Shown: one piece after another, positions 1 to 9,101 of the stretch
Position numbering within the stretch: position 1 is the stretch's first letter
Layout of the letters: every line of letters begins with the position of its first letter
Source: JAVBKA01 sp031546715
GTDB taxonomy: Bacteria; Bacillota; Clostridia; Oscillospirales; UBA929
Assembly (NCBI GenBank): GCA_031546715.1
Contig: JAVBKA010000086.1
Coordinates: 1-53,065, forward strand
Direction: 5' to 3'
DNA: 53,065 nt
Made by a program: the position numbers and the translations under genes
The notes under the pieces: generated by a model
Database searches by the model: none
The model's input: only the letters and a program-made list of their open reading frames with translations
What the model was told of the DNA's origin: nothing

Positions 1-546
1 AATCAAATTCTTTTAACCTTGAATGTTTTCTTTTAGGTAAGCATGTCAATACTATCACCACAATATCTTGTATTAATAAAATTTCTTGTTAATCGCTCCT
101 TGAAAATAAAATAACTAATGACAGGATGCACATTATATAAATAACAAAAAGCTCATACCATCTCTTGCACCTAGAATAATAAAAGTATCTATTAAATAAT
201 ACTAACACAATCTTATGGACAAAACAACATAATTTTCCTCATTATATCTCTTTTGGCTCACCTTGGACAAGCGAACAACCCCTCAACTCTACCGCTAACC
301 CCTAATACCTCACTAACTACCCCTATAACACCCCTCACCTACCCCCCCCAAGTGGGGGTCAGGTGAGAATTAGGTGAGAATATTCCGCAACCTTCTGCAA
401 CACAGAGCAACATATAGCAACGGGATTTCTCGCTACGGACATTAATTGCATTATTATAAGTCATATATTTTTACCTCAAACCATCCCATTTACAAGCACT
501 AAAACGCCTTGTAACCCTTACGATTCAACAATATTTCAAAAACCTC
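1..546. other. AT-rich region without a supportable gene
   Basis: I see no open frame with a ribosome binding site and no recognisable protein. The minus strand near 60-180 has short hydrophobic stretches broken by stops, possibly an eroded gene, but nothing nameable. One imperfect hairpin lies at 334-367 (arms CTCACCT and AGGTGAG around C-rich and G-rich runs), and the right arm recurs at 371-378. The right end holds the tRNA promoter. Confidence 0.5.
334..367. repeat. Imperfect inverted repeat
   Basis: CTCACCT (334-340) pairs with AGGTGAG (361-367). Inside, CCCCC and GGGGGT form a second helix around a short loop. There is no T-run on either side, so it is not a convincing terminator. Function unknown. 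Confidence 0.4.
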
Positions 547-575
547 TTTACAAATTGCTTGTACTATGGTATACT
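547..575 (+). promoter_or_regulatory. Promoter of tRNA-Gly
   Basis: A sigma-A-type promoter: TTTACA at 547-552, a 17-base spacer, and TATACT at 570-575. The mature tRNA starts 17 bases downstream of the -10 box, as expected for a short 5' leader. Confidence 0.8.
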
Positions 576-591
576 CTCCAAAGTGAAGTTT

Positions 592-664
<73 letters not shown>

Positions 665-665
<1 letters not shown>

Positions 666-714
666 AAATACTAAAGCTGCCAAATGGTCATTTGGCAGCT
701 TTAGTATTTTTTTT
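665..714 (+). terminator. Terminator after tRNA-Gly
   Basis: A perfect 22-bp inverted repeat (665-686 with 689-710) ends in an eight-T run at 707-714. Because the left arm begins with AAAATA, it can also act on the other strand. The tRNA CCA end abuts the hairpin directly. Confidence 0.9.
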
Positions 715-825
715 GTGCTATACTTTTTTATTTTTGGCACTGCCATATTATCATATAGGTGCATAAAAACACTCCCCACCTACCTAAAACGTTATCCTTT
801 TGCACCATCTTTGTCAGAAAAACCC

Positions 826-854
826 TTTACATACGTATATCAGTATAGTATAAT
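826..854 (+). promoter_or_regulatory. Promoter of the V-ATPase operon
   Basis: TTTACA at 826-831, a 17-base spacer and a perfect TATAAT at 849-854. The predicted start near 861 leaves an untranslated leader of about 90 bases before the first gene. Confidence 0.8.
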
Positions 855-950
855 ACTACAGATTGCATAAAACTAAGCTGTGTTACAGATATATATAGAT
901 GCAGATAGTCTAAAATGCAAAACCATTGTAACGTGATAGAAGGTGAAACA

Positions 951-1265
951 ATGTCACTGGAATCCTTAAAAAAGGTAGAAATTGCAGAAGCGAAGGCTAA
1001 AGAAGCTATCGAACGAGCGCATCAGGAAGCCCTGAACATTCTTGCGGGGGCGGAATCTGAGGCACACAAAATCCTTGATACCGCCGCAAAGACTGCCGAA
1101 GTACAGGCGAAGGCTCTGCTGTCAAAGGCGGAAGAGGATGGAGCAGGCAAAATCGAGGGTATCATCAAAAAGTCCAACGAGGACTGCACCGCACTTACTC
1201 GTGCCGCTGAGGAACGGCTGGCAAAAGCGGCAGCATTCATAGTCAAAAAGGTGGTTGAAGCGTAG
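951..1265 (+). CDS. V-type ATP synthase subunit G/H (peripheral stalk)
   Basis: A 104-residue, highly charged, Ala/Glu/Lys-rich helical protein with continuous coiled-coil character, as expected for the small peripheral-stalk subunit (AhaH/NtpG) that pairs with subunit E and links the V1 head to subunit I. The frame is open from 915, but I chose ATG 951 because AGAAGGTG lies just upstream and the family normally begins with a short MSLE-type start. It is the first gene of the operon, and its stop directly abuts the ATG of subunit I. Identification rests on composition, size and position more than on a signature motif. Confidence 0.82.
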   Translation: MSLESLKKVEIAEAKAKEAIERAHQEALNILAGAESEAHKILDTAAKTAEVQAKALLSKAEEDGAGKIEGIIKKSNEDCTALTRAAEERLAKAAAFIVKKVVEA

Positions 1266-3203
1266 ATGGCGATAGTTAAAATGAAACGCTTTTCCCTGCT
1301 TGGCTTTGAGCAGGACCGTGATGCAATTATGCGTTCTCTCCAACAAGGCGGCTGGGTTCAGATTGACGAAATTGAGCTTGGCGAAGATGCTTCACCGGAT
1401 ATTCAGCGAACTACCTCGGTAAGCGGCGAGGTGAAACAAAAGGCGGTTTCAGTTCAGTCGGCTATTGAAACGCTGTACAAAAGCGGAGCAAAAAAACGCA
1501 GCTTTTTCAAGGCGAGAGATTTAGTTAAGCAGACGGATTTCAGCGATGAAAGCTCGATTGAACAAGCAGTTTCCGTCGGTGATGAAATCAACGAGCTGTC
1601 TAAGCGCATAAAAACCCTTCATGAAGAGCGGCTTAAGGCACTTTCCTCTATTGACGCGTTAATGCCTTGGAAGCTCCTTGATATTCCGCTCAACATTCGG
1701 CCCACTGCGCACTTAGCCTTTGTTTTCGGGCATTGTCCGATTACTCTTGAACCCTCTGAGCTGACTAACGGTTTAGCCGCCCATATCCCCATGTCCAAGG
1801 TTTACTGGGCAGGAGAGGACAAGGAATCTAAGTACTTACTGTGCGTATGCCATCCCGAGGTTGAAGCCGAGATGCTTACTTACTTAAAGACCCTGAACTT
1901 CTCACGCCTAACCTTTAAGGACGTTCAAGGCACTGCCACACAGCAGGTGCTTGCGCTGAATACTCTGGCGGTAAATTTAGAGCAAAAAATCGAAGATATC
2001 AAAGCGTTGCTTTCAACTAAATGTGACAAAAAAGCGGTTTTGGAGCTGTCTTATGACAGACTTACCTCTGTTTTAGAGCGGGAAACCGCAAAAGAACGTT
2101 TGTTGGAAACTGAAAGAACCTTTTATCTCACCGGCTGGACGCCTGCGGCTAAGGTCGCTGCTGTCAGCAAGATGCTGGCGACTTATGACTGCGCTGTCAG
2201 CTACGATGAACCCTCCGCGGAGGATGCTGTGCCTGTACAGTTAAAAAGCAACAAATTCTTTGAATCCTTTAACTTCGTTACCGAGCTTTACAGTTTGCCC
2301 AAGTACGGCACAATTGACCCTAACCCTTTAATTAGTATATTTTTCTCGATTTTCTTCGGAATGATGTTTGCTGACGTGGGATATGGTGCGGTTCTGCTGA
2401 TAATCGGCACATTAATGCTGGCAAAAACCCGACCACGCGGAGGCATAAAGCTGATGATGCGGCTGATGATTATCTGCGGTATAACGGCAATCGGCTTTGG
2501 CGTAGTATTCGGCAGCTTTTTCGGAAATATTATAACAGCTTTTTCCGGAACTTTTCTTTCAAGAGAAGTCATTTGGACACCGATTGTTGACGTTGTCAAC
2601 GACCCCATTACCCTGATGGTCATAGCTCTTGCTATGGGCGGAGTGCAAATCGTTGTGGGTATGGCTGTTAAGGGTTATCTTATGATTCGTGACGGCAGAC
2701 CTTGGGATGCACTTATGGATGTAGGCTCGTGGTGGCTTTTGTTTGCAGGTATTGCCGTGATGGTTATTTACGGTACGCCATGGGTTGCTGTGGCAGGTGC
2801 TGTTGCGCTTGTCTGCACTCAGGGACGGAGCAAAAAAGGCTTTGCGGGTAAGCTGATGGGCGGACTTGGAAGTCTTTACGATATCACTGCCTACGGCTCG
2901 GACATTCTCTCATATCTCCGCTTAATGGCTCTGGCTCTCGCAACTGCCATTATCGCTAATGTCTTTAACCTTTTAGCTACACTACCCGGCAAAAGCGTAA
3001 TCGGTTTTATTTTCTTCGTTGCTATATTCTTGTTCGCCCACACATTTAATATGGGCATCAATATTATAGGTACCTTTGTCCACGCCGCCCGTCTGCAATT
3101 CCTTGAATTTTTCGGCAAATTTTATACTGACGGCGGAAAAGCATTTAAACCCATGGCATTAAAGACGAAATATGTCGATATTTTTGAGGAGGAAACAAAA
3201 TGA
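1266..3203 (+). CDS. ntpI: V-type ATP synthase subunit I (a-subunit homologue)
   Basis: This 645-residue protein has the two-part layout of subunit I. A soluble, coiled-coil-containing N-terminal half (about residues 1-340) contacts the peripheral stalks. A membrane half with about seven to eight hydrophobic helices forms the ion half-channels. The motif FFGMMFADVGYG near residue 360 is typical. The helix reading SYLRLMALAL carries Arg552, in the place of the essential arginine facing the rotor glutamate. The gene starts directly after subunit G without a gap and overlaps the next start by four bases (ATGA). A GAGGAGG ribosome site for subunit K lies inside its last codons. Confidence 0.96.
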   Translation: MAIVKMKRFSLLGFEQDRDAIMRSLQQGGWVQIDEIELGEDASPDIQRTTSVSGEVKQKAVSVQSAIETLYKSGAKKRSFFKARDLVKQTDFSDESSIEQAVSVGDEINELSKRIKTLHEERLKALSSIDALMPWKLLDIPLNIRPTAHLAFVFGHCPITLEPSELTNGLAAHIPMSKVYWAGEDKESKYLLCVCHPEVEAEMLTYLKTLNFSRLTFKDVQGTATQQVLALNTLAVNLEQKIEDIKALLSTKCDKKAVLELSYDRLTSVLERETAKERLLETERTFYLTGWTPAAKVAAVSKMLATYDCAVSYDEPSAEDAVPVQLKSNKFFESFNFVTELYSLPKYGTIDPNPLISIFFSIFFGMMFADVGYGAVLLIIGTLMLAKTRPRGGIKLMMRLMIICGITAIGFGVVFGSFFGNIITAFSGTFLSREVIWTPIVDVVNDPITLMVIALAMGGVQIVVGMAVKGYLMIRDGRPWDALMDVGSWWLLFAGIAVMVIYGTPWVAVAGAVALVCTQGRSKKGFAGKLMGGLGSLYDITAYGSDILSYLRLMALALATAIIANVFNLLATLPGKSVIGFIFFVAIFLFAHTFNMGINIIGTFVHAARLQFLEFFGKFYTDGGKAFKPMALKTKYVDIFEEETK

Positions 3204-3721
3204 TGGAAACTACATCACTAGTAACAGAAGCATTTAATATCTGGGATTTCCTTAACGGCAACACTCTTGCATACCTCGGCGTTATTCTCGCAGTAGTCCT
3301 TGCGGGTATCGGATCTGCAAAGGGTGTTGGTCTTGTGGGTGAAGCCGGAACAGGGCTGATTGTTGAAGACCCTAACAAATTCTCTAAAATAATGATTCTT
3401 CAAATTATCCCCGGTACACAAGGTCTATACGGCTTTGTTGTTGCACTTCTTGCTCTTATTAACCTTGGCGTTCTCGGCGGTACACCTGCAACTCTTACTC
3501 TTGCACAAGGCGGCGCATATCTGATGGCATGTCTGCCAGTCGGTATTGTGGGTCTTTTATCCGCTATTTCACAGGGACGTGTAGCCGCTGCTGCTGTAAA
3601 CATTGTTGCAAAGCGTGAAGAAGAAATGTTTAAGGGCATTATGCTTGCCGTTATGGTTGAGTTCTATGCGATTCTTGCTCTTCTTGTTTCAATCCTCATG
3701 ATTACCGGCATTAAGTTGTAA
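3200..3721 (+). CDS. ntpK: V-type ATP synthase subunit K (rotor proteolipid)
   Basis: A 173-residue, four-helix duplicated proteolipid that forms the membrane rotor ring. The second hairpin carries the ion-binding glutamate (Glu154, in VEFYAILALL); the first hairpin has lost its own carboxylate, as in V-type K subunits. The first-hairpin motif IIPGTQGLYGF supplies Thr73, Gln74 and Tyr77, and the second supplies Gln125. Together these match the sodium ligands described for Enterococcus hirae NtpK (Leu61, Thr64, Gln65, Gln110, Glu139), so Na+ coupling is inferred. The longer-than-usual start has an additional N-terminal 20 residues before helix 1. Confidence 0.96.
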   Translation: MMETTSLVTEAFNIWDFLNGNTLAYLGVILAVVLAGIGSAKGVGLVGEAGTGLIVEDPNKFSKIMILQIIPGTQGLYGFVVALLALINLGVLGGTPATLTLAQGGAYLMACLPVGIVGLLSAISQGRVAAAAVNIVAKREEEMFKGIMLAVMVEFYAILALLVSILMITGIKL

Positions 3722-3724
3722 GCC

Positions 3725-4330
3725 ATGGACGGACTTGATAAAATCATCGAACGCATCGCTTCGGACACAGGCAAGGAAGTCGGTGCAATAATTGACGCCG
3801 CTAAGGTCAAGGCTGACGCTCTTTTGGCCTCCGCCAAGGAAGAAGCCGCTCAATTTACATCCCAAGCAAGGCTTGACAGTCAAAAGGCTGCCGAGCTTCA
3901 ATTACAGCGCATTGTGGGAACTGCCGAGCTGACAGCCCGCAAAAATTCCCTATCTGCAAAACAGACATGTATTGACAAGGCCTTTGAAAGTGCCGCTAAA
4001 TTACTTAGAGAGAAATCCGAAAGCGACACTGTTTCACTTCTTGCAGGTCTTGCCGCTTCCGCCGCGCGTAAGGGTACAGAAGAAATAGTGATGTCCTCCG
4101 CAGACCATTCCCGTTTTGGCAAAAAAGTTGCCGAAGCCGCTAACGAGAAGCTTTCCAAGAACGGCAAAACCGCCGCTCTCCGTCTTTCAGCGTCACCCCG
4201 TGACCTAGAAGGCGGCGGAGGTTTAATTCTTAATGATGGCGACATTGAAATTAACTGCTCCTATGGTGCGTTGATTGAAAATAGCCGAAATGAGCTTTCC
4301 AGTGAGGTCGCAAAAATACTGTTTGCCTAA
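3725..4330 (+). CDS. ntpE: V-type ATP synthase subunit E (peripheral stalk)
   Basis: A 201-residue protein with a long charged helical N-terminal half (about residues 1-110) that forms the coiled-coil stalk with subunit G. A compact C-terminal domain follows with the pattern GGGLILNDGDIEINCSYGALIE, which is typical of subunit E where it binds the top of the V1 head. It starts three bases after the K stop with no clear Shine-Dalgarno, suggesting coupled translation. The following gap of about 100 bases contains only a small hairpin. Confidence 0.93.
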   Translation: MDGLDKIIERIASDTGKEVGAIIDAAKVKADALLASAKEEAAQFTSQARLDSQKAAELQLQRIVGTAELTARKNSLSAKQTCIDKAFESAAKLLREKSESDTVSLLAGLAASAARKGTEEIVMSSADHSRFGKKVAEAANEKLSKNGKTAALRLSASPRDLEGGGGLILNDGDIEINCSYGALIENSRNELSSEVAKILFA

Positions 4331-4435
4331 AGCCTTTAGTGGCGCAATCGTTAAGGGCTGTGAGTACACATACCTGTCATCTCGCCCGTTTTGTCATAGT
4401 AAAGTCTATGCTAACGGATGAAGGAGTTGAATTTA

Positions 4436-5437
4436 TTGCCAAAAAAAATTAAGGATACTGAATACGCCGCTTCGACTATGCGCATTCGTGCACTGGAACG
4501 AGGCTTGCTTAATGCTGAACGTTTAGAGCGTATGCTCGACGCTAAGACAGCAGAGGACGCCGCCAAAGTCGCCTCAGAATGCGGTTACGGCGAGCTTATA
4601 CCTCTTACGGCCGCAACCCTTGAAAAGGCTCTCGCCTCTGAGCGTGCCAAGTTGTACGACCTACTGACGTCCATTGCCCCTGACAAAACGGTGCTGGATG
4701 TATTCCGTATTCGATATGATTACCATAATGCCAAGGTTCTTGCCAAGGCTGAGGCTCTGAACATTGATGCCGCCAGACTGCTACTGCCGTCAGGACGTTA
4801 TTCAGCAGAGCTTTTAACCGAATGCTTTACAACCAGAAGTTATAAACCTCTTTCTGCCGCCTTCGGCGCAGCAATTGAGGAGGCGCGCTCCGTTCTGGGA
4901 CGGACAACTGACCCTCAAAAATGCGACATGATTCTTGACCGTGCCGCCTTTGAAGAAATGGCGGCAACGGCTGACGCAGCAGGTAGCGCATTTGTTAAAA
5001 AATACGTTTCTCTGCTAGTTTCCTCTGCAAATCTTCGCACTGTCGTCCGTGCTGTTAAGCTAGGGCGTGACGAGGTGTTTCTCGGTACTGCGCTTTTCCG
5101 TGGCGGTGCAGTAAACACCCAAGACCTAGCCGCCTGCACAACAGCCTTTGACAACATTCCCGCACTGTTTCCTGACGAACTGAAAGCCGCCGCACTCCTT
5201 GGCGTGTCAGCGTTAAAGGGTGAAGCCGCTCTTACTGCCTTTGAGAAGAAATGTGACGACTCTATGGTGGAATACCTGCGGTCGGCGCAAAGAGTTCCCT
5301 TTGGGGAACAGCCCTTGGTGGCTTATCTTGCCGCTCGTGAGGCTGAAATGGTGGCAATCCGTACAATTCTCACCGGACGTTTAGCAGGTGTTCCTGTGAC
5401 CTCCCTAAGAGAAAGGCTGCGTGAAAGCTATGTATAA
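4436..5437 (+). CDS. ntpC: V-type ATP synthase subunit C (central stalk cap, d-type)
   Basis: About 333 residues. Subunit C forms the socket that joins the central rotor shaft to the proteolipid ring. The sequence is helical, begins KDTEYAASTMRIRALE in the usual family style, and keeps the conserved C-terminal region with EAEMVAIRTILTGRLAGVP. I chose the TTG at 4436 because AAGGAG (4421-4426) is nine bases upstream and the family starts close to this motif. An in-frame ATG at 4418 lies before that site and is less likely. The 3' end overlaps the start of subunit F. Confidence 0.92.
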   Translation: MPKKIKDTEYAASTMRIRALERGLLNAERLERMLDAKTAEDAAKVASECGYGELIPLTAATLEKALASERAKLYDLLTSIAPDKTVLDVFRIRYDYHNAKVLAKAEALNIDAARLLLPSGRYSAELLTECFTTRSYKPLSAAFGAAIEEARSVLGRTTDPQKCDMILDRAAFEEMAATADAAGSAFVKKYVSLLVSSANLRTVVRAVKLGRDEVFLGTALFRGGAVNTQDLAACTTAFDNIPALFPDELKAAALLGVSALKGEAALTAFEKKCDDSMVEYLRSAQRVPFGEQPLVAYLAAREAEMVAIRTILTGRLAGVPVTSLRERLRESYV

Positions 5438-5744
5438 GATTTCTGTTTTAGGCGACCGTGACAGTGTTTCAGGCTTCTGCGCCCTTGGGCTTGACGTTCA
5501 CTTTTCGGACACAGCCGCCGAAGCGCGTCCTATCCTTAAAGCTCTCGCTCAAGGCGACACCGCCATCCTTTACATCACAGAACAGCTTGCTGCGGAGCTT
5601 CGCCCTGAAATTAACGCATATAAGGAAAAGCTCACCCCCGCCATAATCCCCATTCCTGGGAAATCGGGCTCATTGGGCATCGGCATGGATCAACTGAAAA
5701 GTGCCGTCGAGCGTGCTGTCGGTGCAAACGTTTTAGATACCTAA
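5430..5744 (+). CDS. ntpF: V-type ATP synthase subunit F (central stalk)
   Basis: A 104-residue Rossmann-like protein that, with subunit D, forms the rotating central axle. The N-terminus MYKISVLGDRDSVSGF and the later PIPGKSGSLGIGMDQLKSAVERAVG pattern are classic for subunit F. ATG 5430 gives the family-typical MYKI start. A GTG nine bases earlier has slightly better spacing to AAAGG, so the exact start is open. The start lies inside the last codons of subunit C. A 212-base gap containing a structured repeat separates it from subunit A. Confidence 0.93.
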   Translation: MYKISVLGDRDSVSGFCALGLDVHFSDTAAEARPILKALAQGDTAILYITEQLAAELRPEINAYKEKLTPAIIPIPGKSGSLGIGMDQLKSAVERAVGANVLDT

Positions 5745-5763
5745 GCAACCACTGCTTAACGGT

Positions 5764-5894
5764 CATTATCATGCTCCCTTAACCCTGTCGCTTCGGCACC
5801 CAGCAATGCCTTGGAAGGCATAGCTGAGCACCTGCGCTTTTCGTGAAAATATGCAAGCATATTTTCACTGCCGGGTTAATCCGCACTTACCAAG
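5764..5894 (+). repeat. 131-nt structured intergenic repeat, copy 1
   Basis: This element sits between subunits F and A of the V-ATPase operon. It is about 83% identical by eye to 23065-23195, with the same length and strand. Predicted folds: an outer helix TTAACCC/GGGTTAA; a small hairpin in TGTCGCTTCGGCA; a middle hairpin ATGCCTT-GG-AAGGCAT extended by CAGC/GCTG; and a 12-bp helix GTGAAAATATGC/GCATATTTTCAC with loop AA. The compensatory changes against copy 2 are listed under findings. It could be a mobile palindromic element or an RNA structure that tunes expression within the operon. Confidence 0.75.
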
Positions 5895-5956
5895 CTGCAA
5901 GCATTGCAGCTTTTCCATATTACCATTGATGACCCCCTTTAGAAAGGATTGATTAC

Positions 5957-7720
5957 ATGGGCAAAATTGTAAAGATATCTGGACCGCTGGTAGTTGCGGA
6001 AGGTCTTTCTGAGGCTAACATGTTTGACGTTGTACGAGTCGGCTCGCAACGTCTTATTGGCGAAATAATCGAAATGCGCGGAGACAGAGCTTCTATTCAG
6101 GTCTACGAAGAAACCGCAGGACTTGGACGGGGAGACGAAGTTGAATCCACAGGTGCACCACTGTCCGTTGAGTTAGGACCTGGCTTAATGGAAACCATTT
6201 ATGACGGCATACAGCGTCCTCTTGAGAAAATCCGCGAACTTACTGGTGACGTTATCACCCGTGGTATAGAAGTTTCACCTATCCCTAAGGATAAAAAGTG
6301 GGACTTTAAGGCTACGGCCAAGGTTGGCGACATGGTGGTGGGCGGCGACATATTAGGCACTGTTCAAGAAACCACCGTAGTTGAGCATAGAGTTCTTGTA
6401 CCTCGTGGTACACAGGGCAAAATTAAGAGCATTAAATCCGGAAGCTTTAACGTTACGGAAACTATTTGCGTAGTTACCACCGACAAGGGCGATGTAAACC
6501 TGCCTATGATGCAACGTTGGCCTGTCCGTGTAGGTCGTCCGTTTAAAGAAAAAATGGTTCCTAATGTTCCTATGATTACAGGACAGAGAATTATTGACAC
6601 TTTGTTCCCATTAGCAAAGGGCGGTACTGCGGCTGTTCCCGGACCTTTCGGCTCTGGTAAAACCGTTGTTCAGCATCAGCTTGCCAAATGGAGCGACGTT
6701 GACATTGTTATTTACATTGGCTGCGGTGAGCGCGGCAACGAAATGACAGACGTTTTGCGTGAATTCCCTGAAATCAAGGACCCAAGAACAGGCGAAAGCC
6801 TTATGAAGCGTACTGTTTTGATTGCAAACACCTCCGACATGCCTGTTGCCGCCCGCGAAGCGTCAATTTACACAGGTATTACAATCGCTGAGTATTATCG
6901 TGACATGGGCTATGACGTTGCCGTTATTGCGGACTCAACCTCACGCTGGGCGGAAGCTTTGCGCGAAATGTCAGGACGTTTAGAGGAGATGCCCGGTGAA
7001 GAAGGCTATCCTGCATACCTCGCCTCCCGTCTTGCTCAGTTCTATGAGCGCGCAGGACGTGTGTACACCCTCGGTTCAGGTGAACGCAAAGGCTCAATCA
7101 GCGCAATCGGCGCAGTTTCACCGCCGGGCGGCGACTTATCCGAGCCTGTCAGTCAGGCGACTATGCGTATTGTTAAGGTTTTCTGGGCTCTTGACAGTGC
7201 CTTGGCGTACCGCCGTCACTTCCCTGCCATAAACTGGCTAAATTCTTACAGCTTGTACGAGGATCGCCTTGCAGGCTGGTATAATGAAAACATTGACAAA
7301 ACCTATACAGCCCAGCGTGTTTGGGCAATGACTATATTGCAGTCTGAGGCAAGTTTAGACGAAATCGTTCGCCTTGTCGGTATGGACTCACTTTCCGCAG
7401 AGGACAGACTGACCATGGAAGTCGCACGTATGATTCGTGAGGACTTTTTACAGCAGGACGCCTTCTCTGATATTGACGCATTCAGCCCTTCGGAACGCCA
7501 ATTCGCGCTGATGAAAATTCTACGCCAGTTCCACATTCTAGCGCAGGACGCAATCAGCAAAAATGTTCCTATACAAAAAATCGTTGATATGCCTGTCCGT
7601 GAGAAAATCGGTCGCACTAAGCACACAGAAACAAGCGGCTACAAGGCATTATTTACAGAAATTGAAGCTGAAATGAAGGCTCAAATGGATGCTGCTGAAA
7701 GAGAGGCGAATGCGAAATGA
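5957..7720 (+). CDS. ntpA: V-type ATP synthase catalytic subunit A
   Basis: A 587-residue catalytic head subunit that hydrolyses ATP to drive rotation. It has the N-terminal beta-barrel, the A-specific non-homologous insert (about residues 110-190), and a P-loop GPFGSGKT at residues 229-236. The GERGNEM stretch contains the catalytic glutamate, and ADSTSRWAEALRE follows downstream. Length is normal for the family (about 580-590). AGAAAGGA sits properly ahead of ATG 5957. The stop overlaps the subunit B start by four bases, so the two are made in stoichiometric coupling. Upstream lies the 131-nt repeat rather than a new promoter that I can identify. Confidence 0.98.
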   Translation: MGKIVKISGPLVVAEGLSEANMFDVVRVGSQRLIGEIIEMRGDRASIQVYEETAGLGRGDEVESTGAPLSVELGPGLMETIYDGIQRPLEKIRELTGDVITRGIEVSPIPKDKKWDFKATAKVGDMVVGGDILGTVQETTVVEHRVLVPRGTQGKIKSIKSGSFNVTETICVVTTDKGDVNLPMMQRWPVRVGRPFKEKMVPNVPMITGQRIIDTLFPLAKGGTAAVPGPFGSGKTVVQHQLAKWSDVDIVIYIGCGERGNEMTDVLREFPEIKDPRTGESLMKRTVLIANTSDMPVAAREASIYTGITIAEYYRDMGYDVAVIADSTSRWAEALREMSGRLEEMPGEEGYPAYLASRLAQFYERAGRVYTLGSGERKGSISAIGAVSPPGGDLSEPVSQATMRIVKVFWALDSALAYRRHFPAINWLNSYSLYEDRLAGWYNENIDKTYTAQRVWAMTILQSEASLDEIVRLVGMDSLSAEDRLTMEVARMIREDFLQQDAFSDIDAFSPSERQFALMKILRQFHILAQDAISKNVPIQKIVDMPVREKIGRTKHTETSGYKALFTEIEAEMKAQMDAAEREANAK

Positions 7721-9093
7721 TTAGAGAATACCGTACCATTCAAGAAGTCGCTGGTCCTCTGATGCTTGTTAAGCGCGTTGAAGGCGTTACATACAACGAG
7801 CTAGGCGAAATTGAGCTGCCCAACGGCGAAAAACGCCGCTGTAAGGTACTCGAAATCAACGGCTCTGACGCTCTTGTTCAGCTTTTTGAGTCCTCTGCTG
7901 GAATTAACCTTAAAGACAGCAAGGTTCGCTTTTTAGGACGCAGTCTTGAGCTTGCCGTGTCCCCCGATATGCTTGGTCGTGTTTTTGACGGTCTTGGCAA
8001 TCCCGCCGACGACGGCCCCGCAATATTAGCAGACAAACGCTTGGATATTAACGGACTGCCTATGAATCCTGCCGCTCGTGACTATCCTAACGAATTTATT
8101 CAAACAGGCGTTTCTTCCATTGACGGACTAAACACCCTCGTCCGTGGACAGAAGCTGCCTATTTTCTCTGGGTCAGGTCTGCCCCATGCTCAATTAGCTG
8201 CTCAAATTGCCCGTCAAGCTCAGGTTCGCTCTGCGGACTCACAGTTTGCGGTGGTATTTGCGGCAATCGGTATTACTTATGAGGAATCCGAGTTCTTTAT
8301 CTCGGATTTTAAGAAAACAGGAGCTATTGACAGAACTGTTCTGTTTATTAACCTCGCCTCCGACCCTGCTATCGAGCGTATTGCAACACCTCGTATGGCT
8401 CTGACTGCCGCTGAGTATCTTGCGTTTGAGCAAAATATGCACGTGCTTGTTATTTTAACCGACCTTACTAACTATGCCGAAGCTCTTCGTGAAGTTTCCG
8501 CCGCTCGTAAGGAAGTCCCCGGACGGCGTGGATACCCCGGATATCTGTACACCGACCTTGCAACCATGTATGAGCGCGCAGGGCGACGTATCGGTAGAGA
8601 AGGCTCTATTACCATGATTCCTATTCTCTCCATGCCTGAGGACGATAAAACTCACCCAATCCCTGACCTTACAGGTTATATTACCGAAGGTCAGATTATC
8701 CTCTCCCGTGAACTGCACCGCAAAAACATTCAGCCCCCTGTTGATGTTTTGCCGTCGCTGTCACGTCTTAAGGACAAGGGTATCGGCAAGGGCAAAACCC
8801 GTGAAGACCATGCAAATACAATGAATCAGCTATTTGCATCCTACGCAAGAGGCAAGGAATGCAAGGAGCTTATGACAATCCTAGGCGAAGCCGCTCTTAC
8901 TCAAACTGATAAGATGTATGCAAAATTTGCAGACGAGTTTGAAACTAAGTACATCAGTCAAGGCTACGAAGAAAACCGTACAATTGAACAAACTCTTGAT
9001 TTAGGCTGGAAGTTGCTGACAATTCTACCAAAGTCCGAGTTAAAGCGCATTAAACCGGAGCTTATTGAAAAATATTATCCGGAAAGTAAGTAG
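7717..9093 (+). CDS. ntpB: V-type ATP synthase regulatory subunit B
   Basis: A 458-residue non-catalytic head subunit that alternates with A in the hexamer. The P-loop position reads FSGSGLPHAQLA (near residue 150), the degenerate form expected for B, which does not hydrolyse ATP. The conserved YPGYLYTDLATMYERAGR and PSLSRLKDKGIGKGKTREDH stretches are present, the latter including the trans arginine region. Length is standard. It starts inside the subunit A stop codon (ATGA) and ends eight bases before subunit D. Confidence 0.98.
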   Translation: MIREYRTIQEVAGPLMLVKRVEGVTYNELGEIELPNGEKRRCKVLEINGSDALVQLFESSAGINLKDSKVRFLGRSLELAVSPDMLGRVFDGLGNPADDGPAILADKRLDINGLPMNPAARDYPNEFIQTGVSSIDGLNTLVRGQKLPIFSGSGLPHAQLAAQIARQAQVRSADSQFAVVFAAIGITYEESEFFISDFKKTGAIDRTVLFINLASDPAIERIATPRMALTAAEYLAFEQNMHVLVILTDLTNYAEALREVSAARKEVPGRRGYPGYLYTDLATMYERAGRRIGREGSITMIPILSMPEDDKTHPIPDLTGYITEGQIILSRELHRKNIQPPVDVLPSLSRLKDKGIGKGKTREDHANTMNQLFASYARGKECKELMTILGEAALTQTDKMYAKFADEFETKYISQGYEENRTIEQTLDLGWKLLTILPKSELKRIKPELIEKYYPESK

Positions 9094-9101
9094 GTAAGAC
9101 T

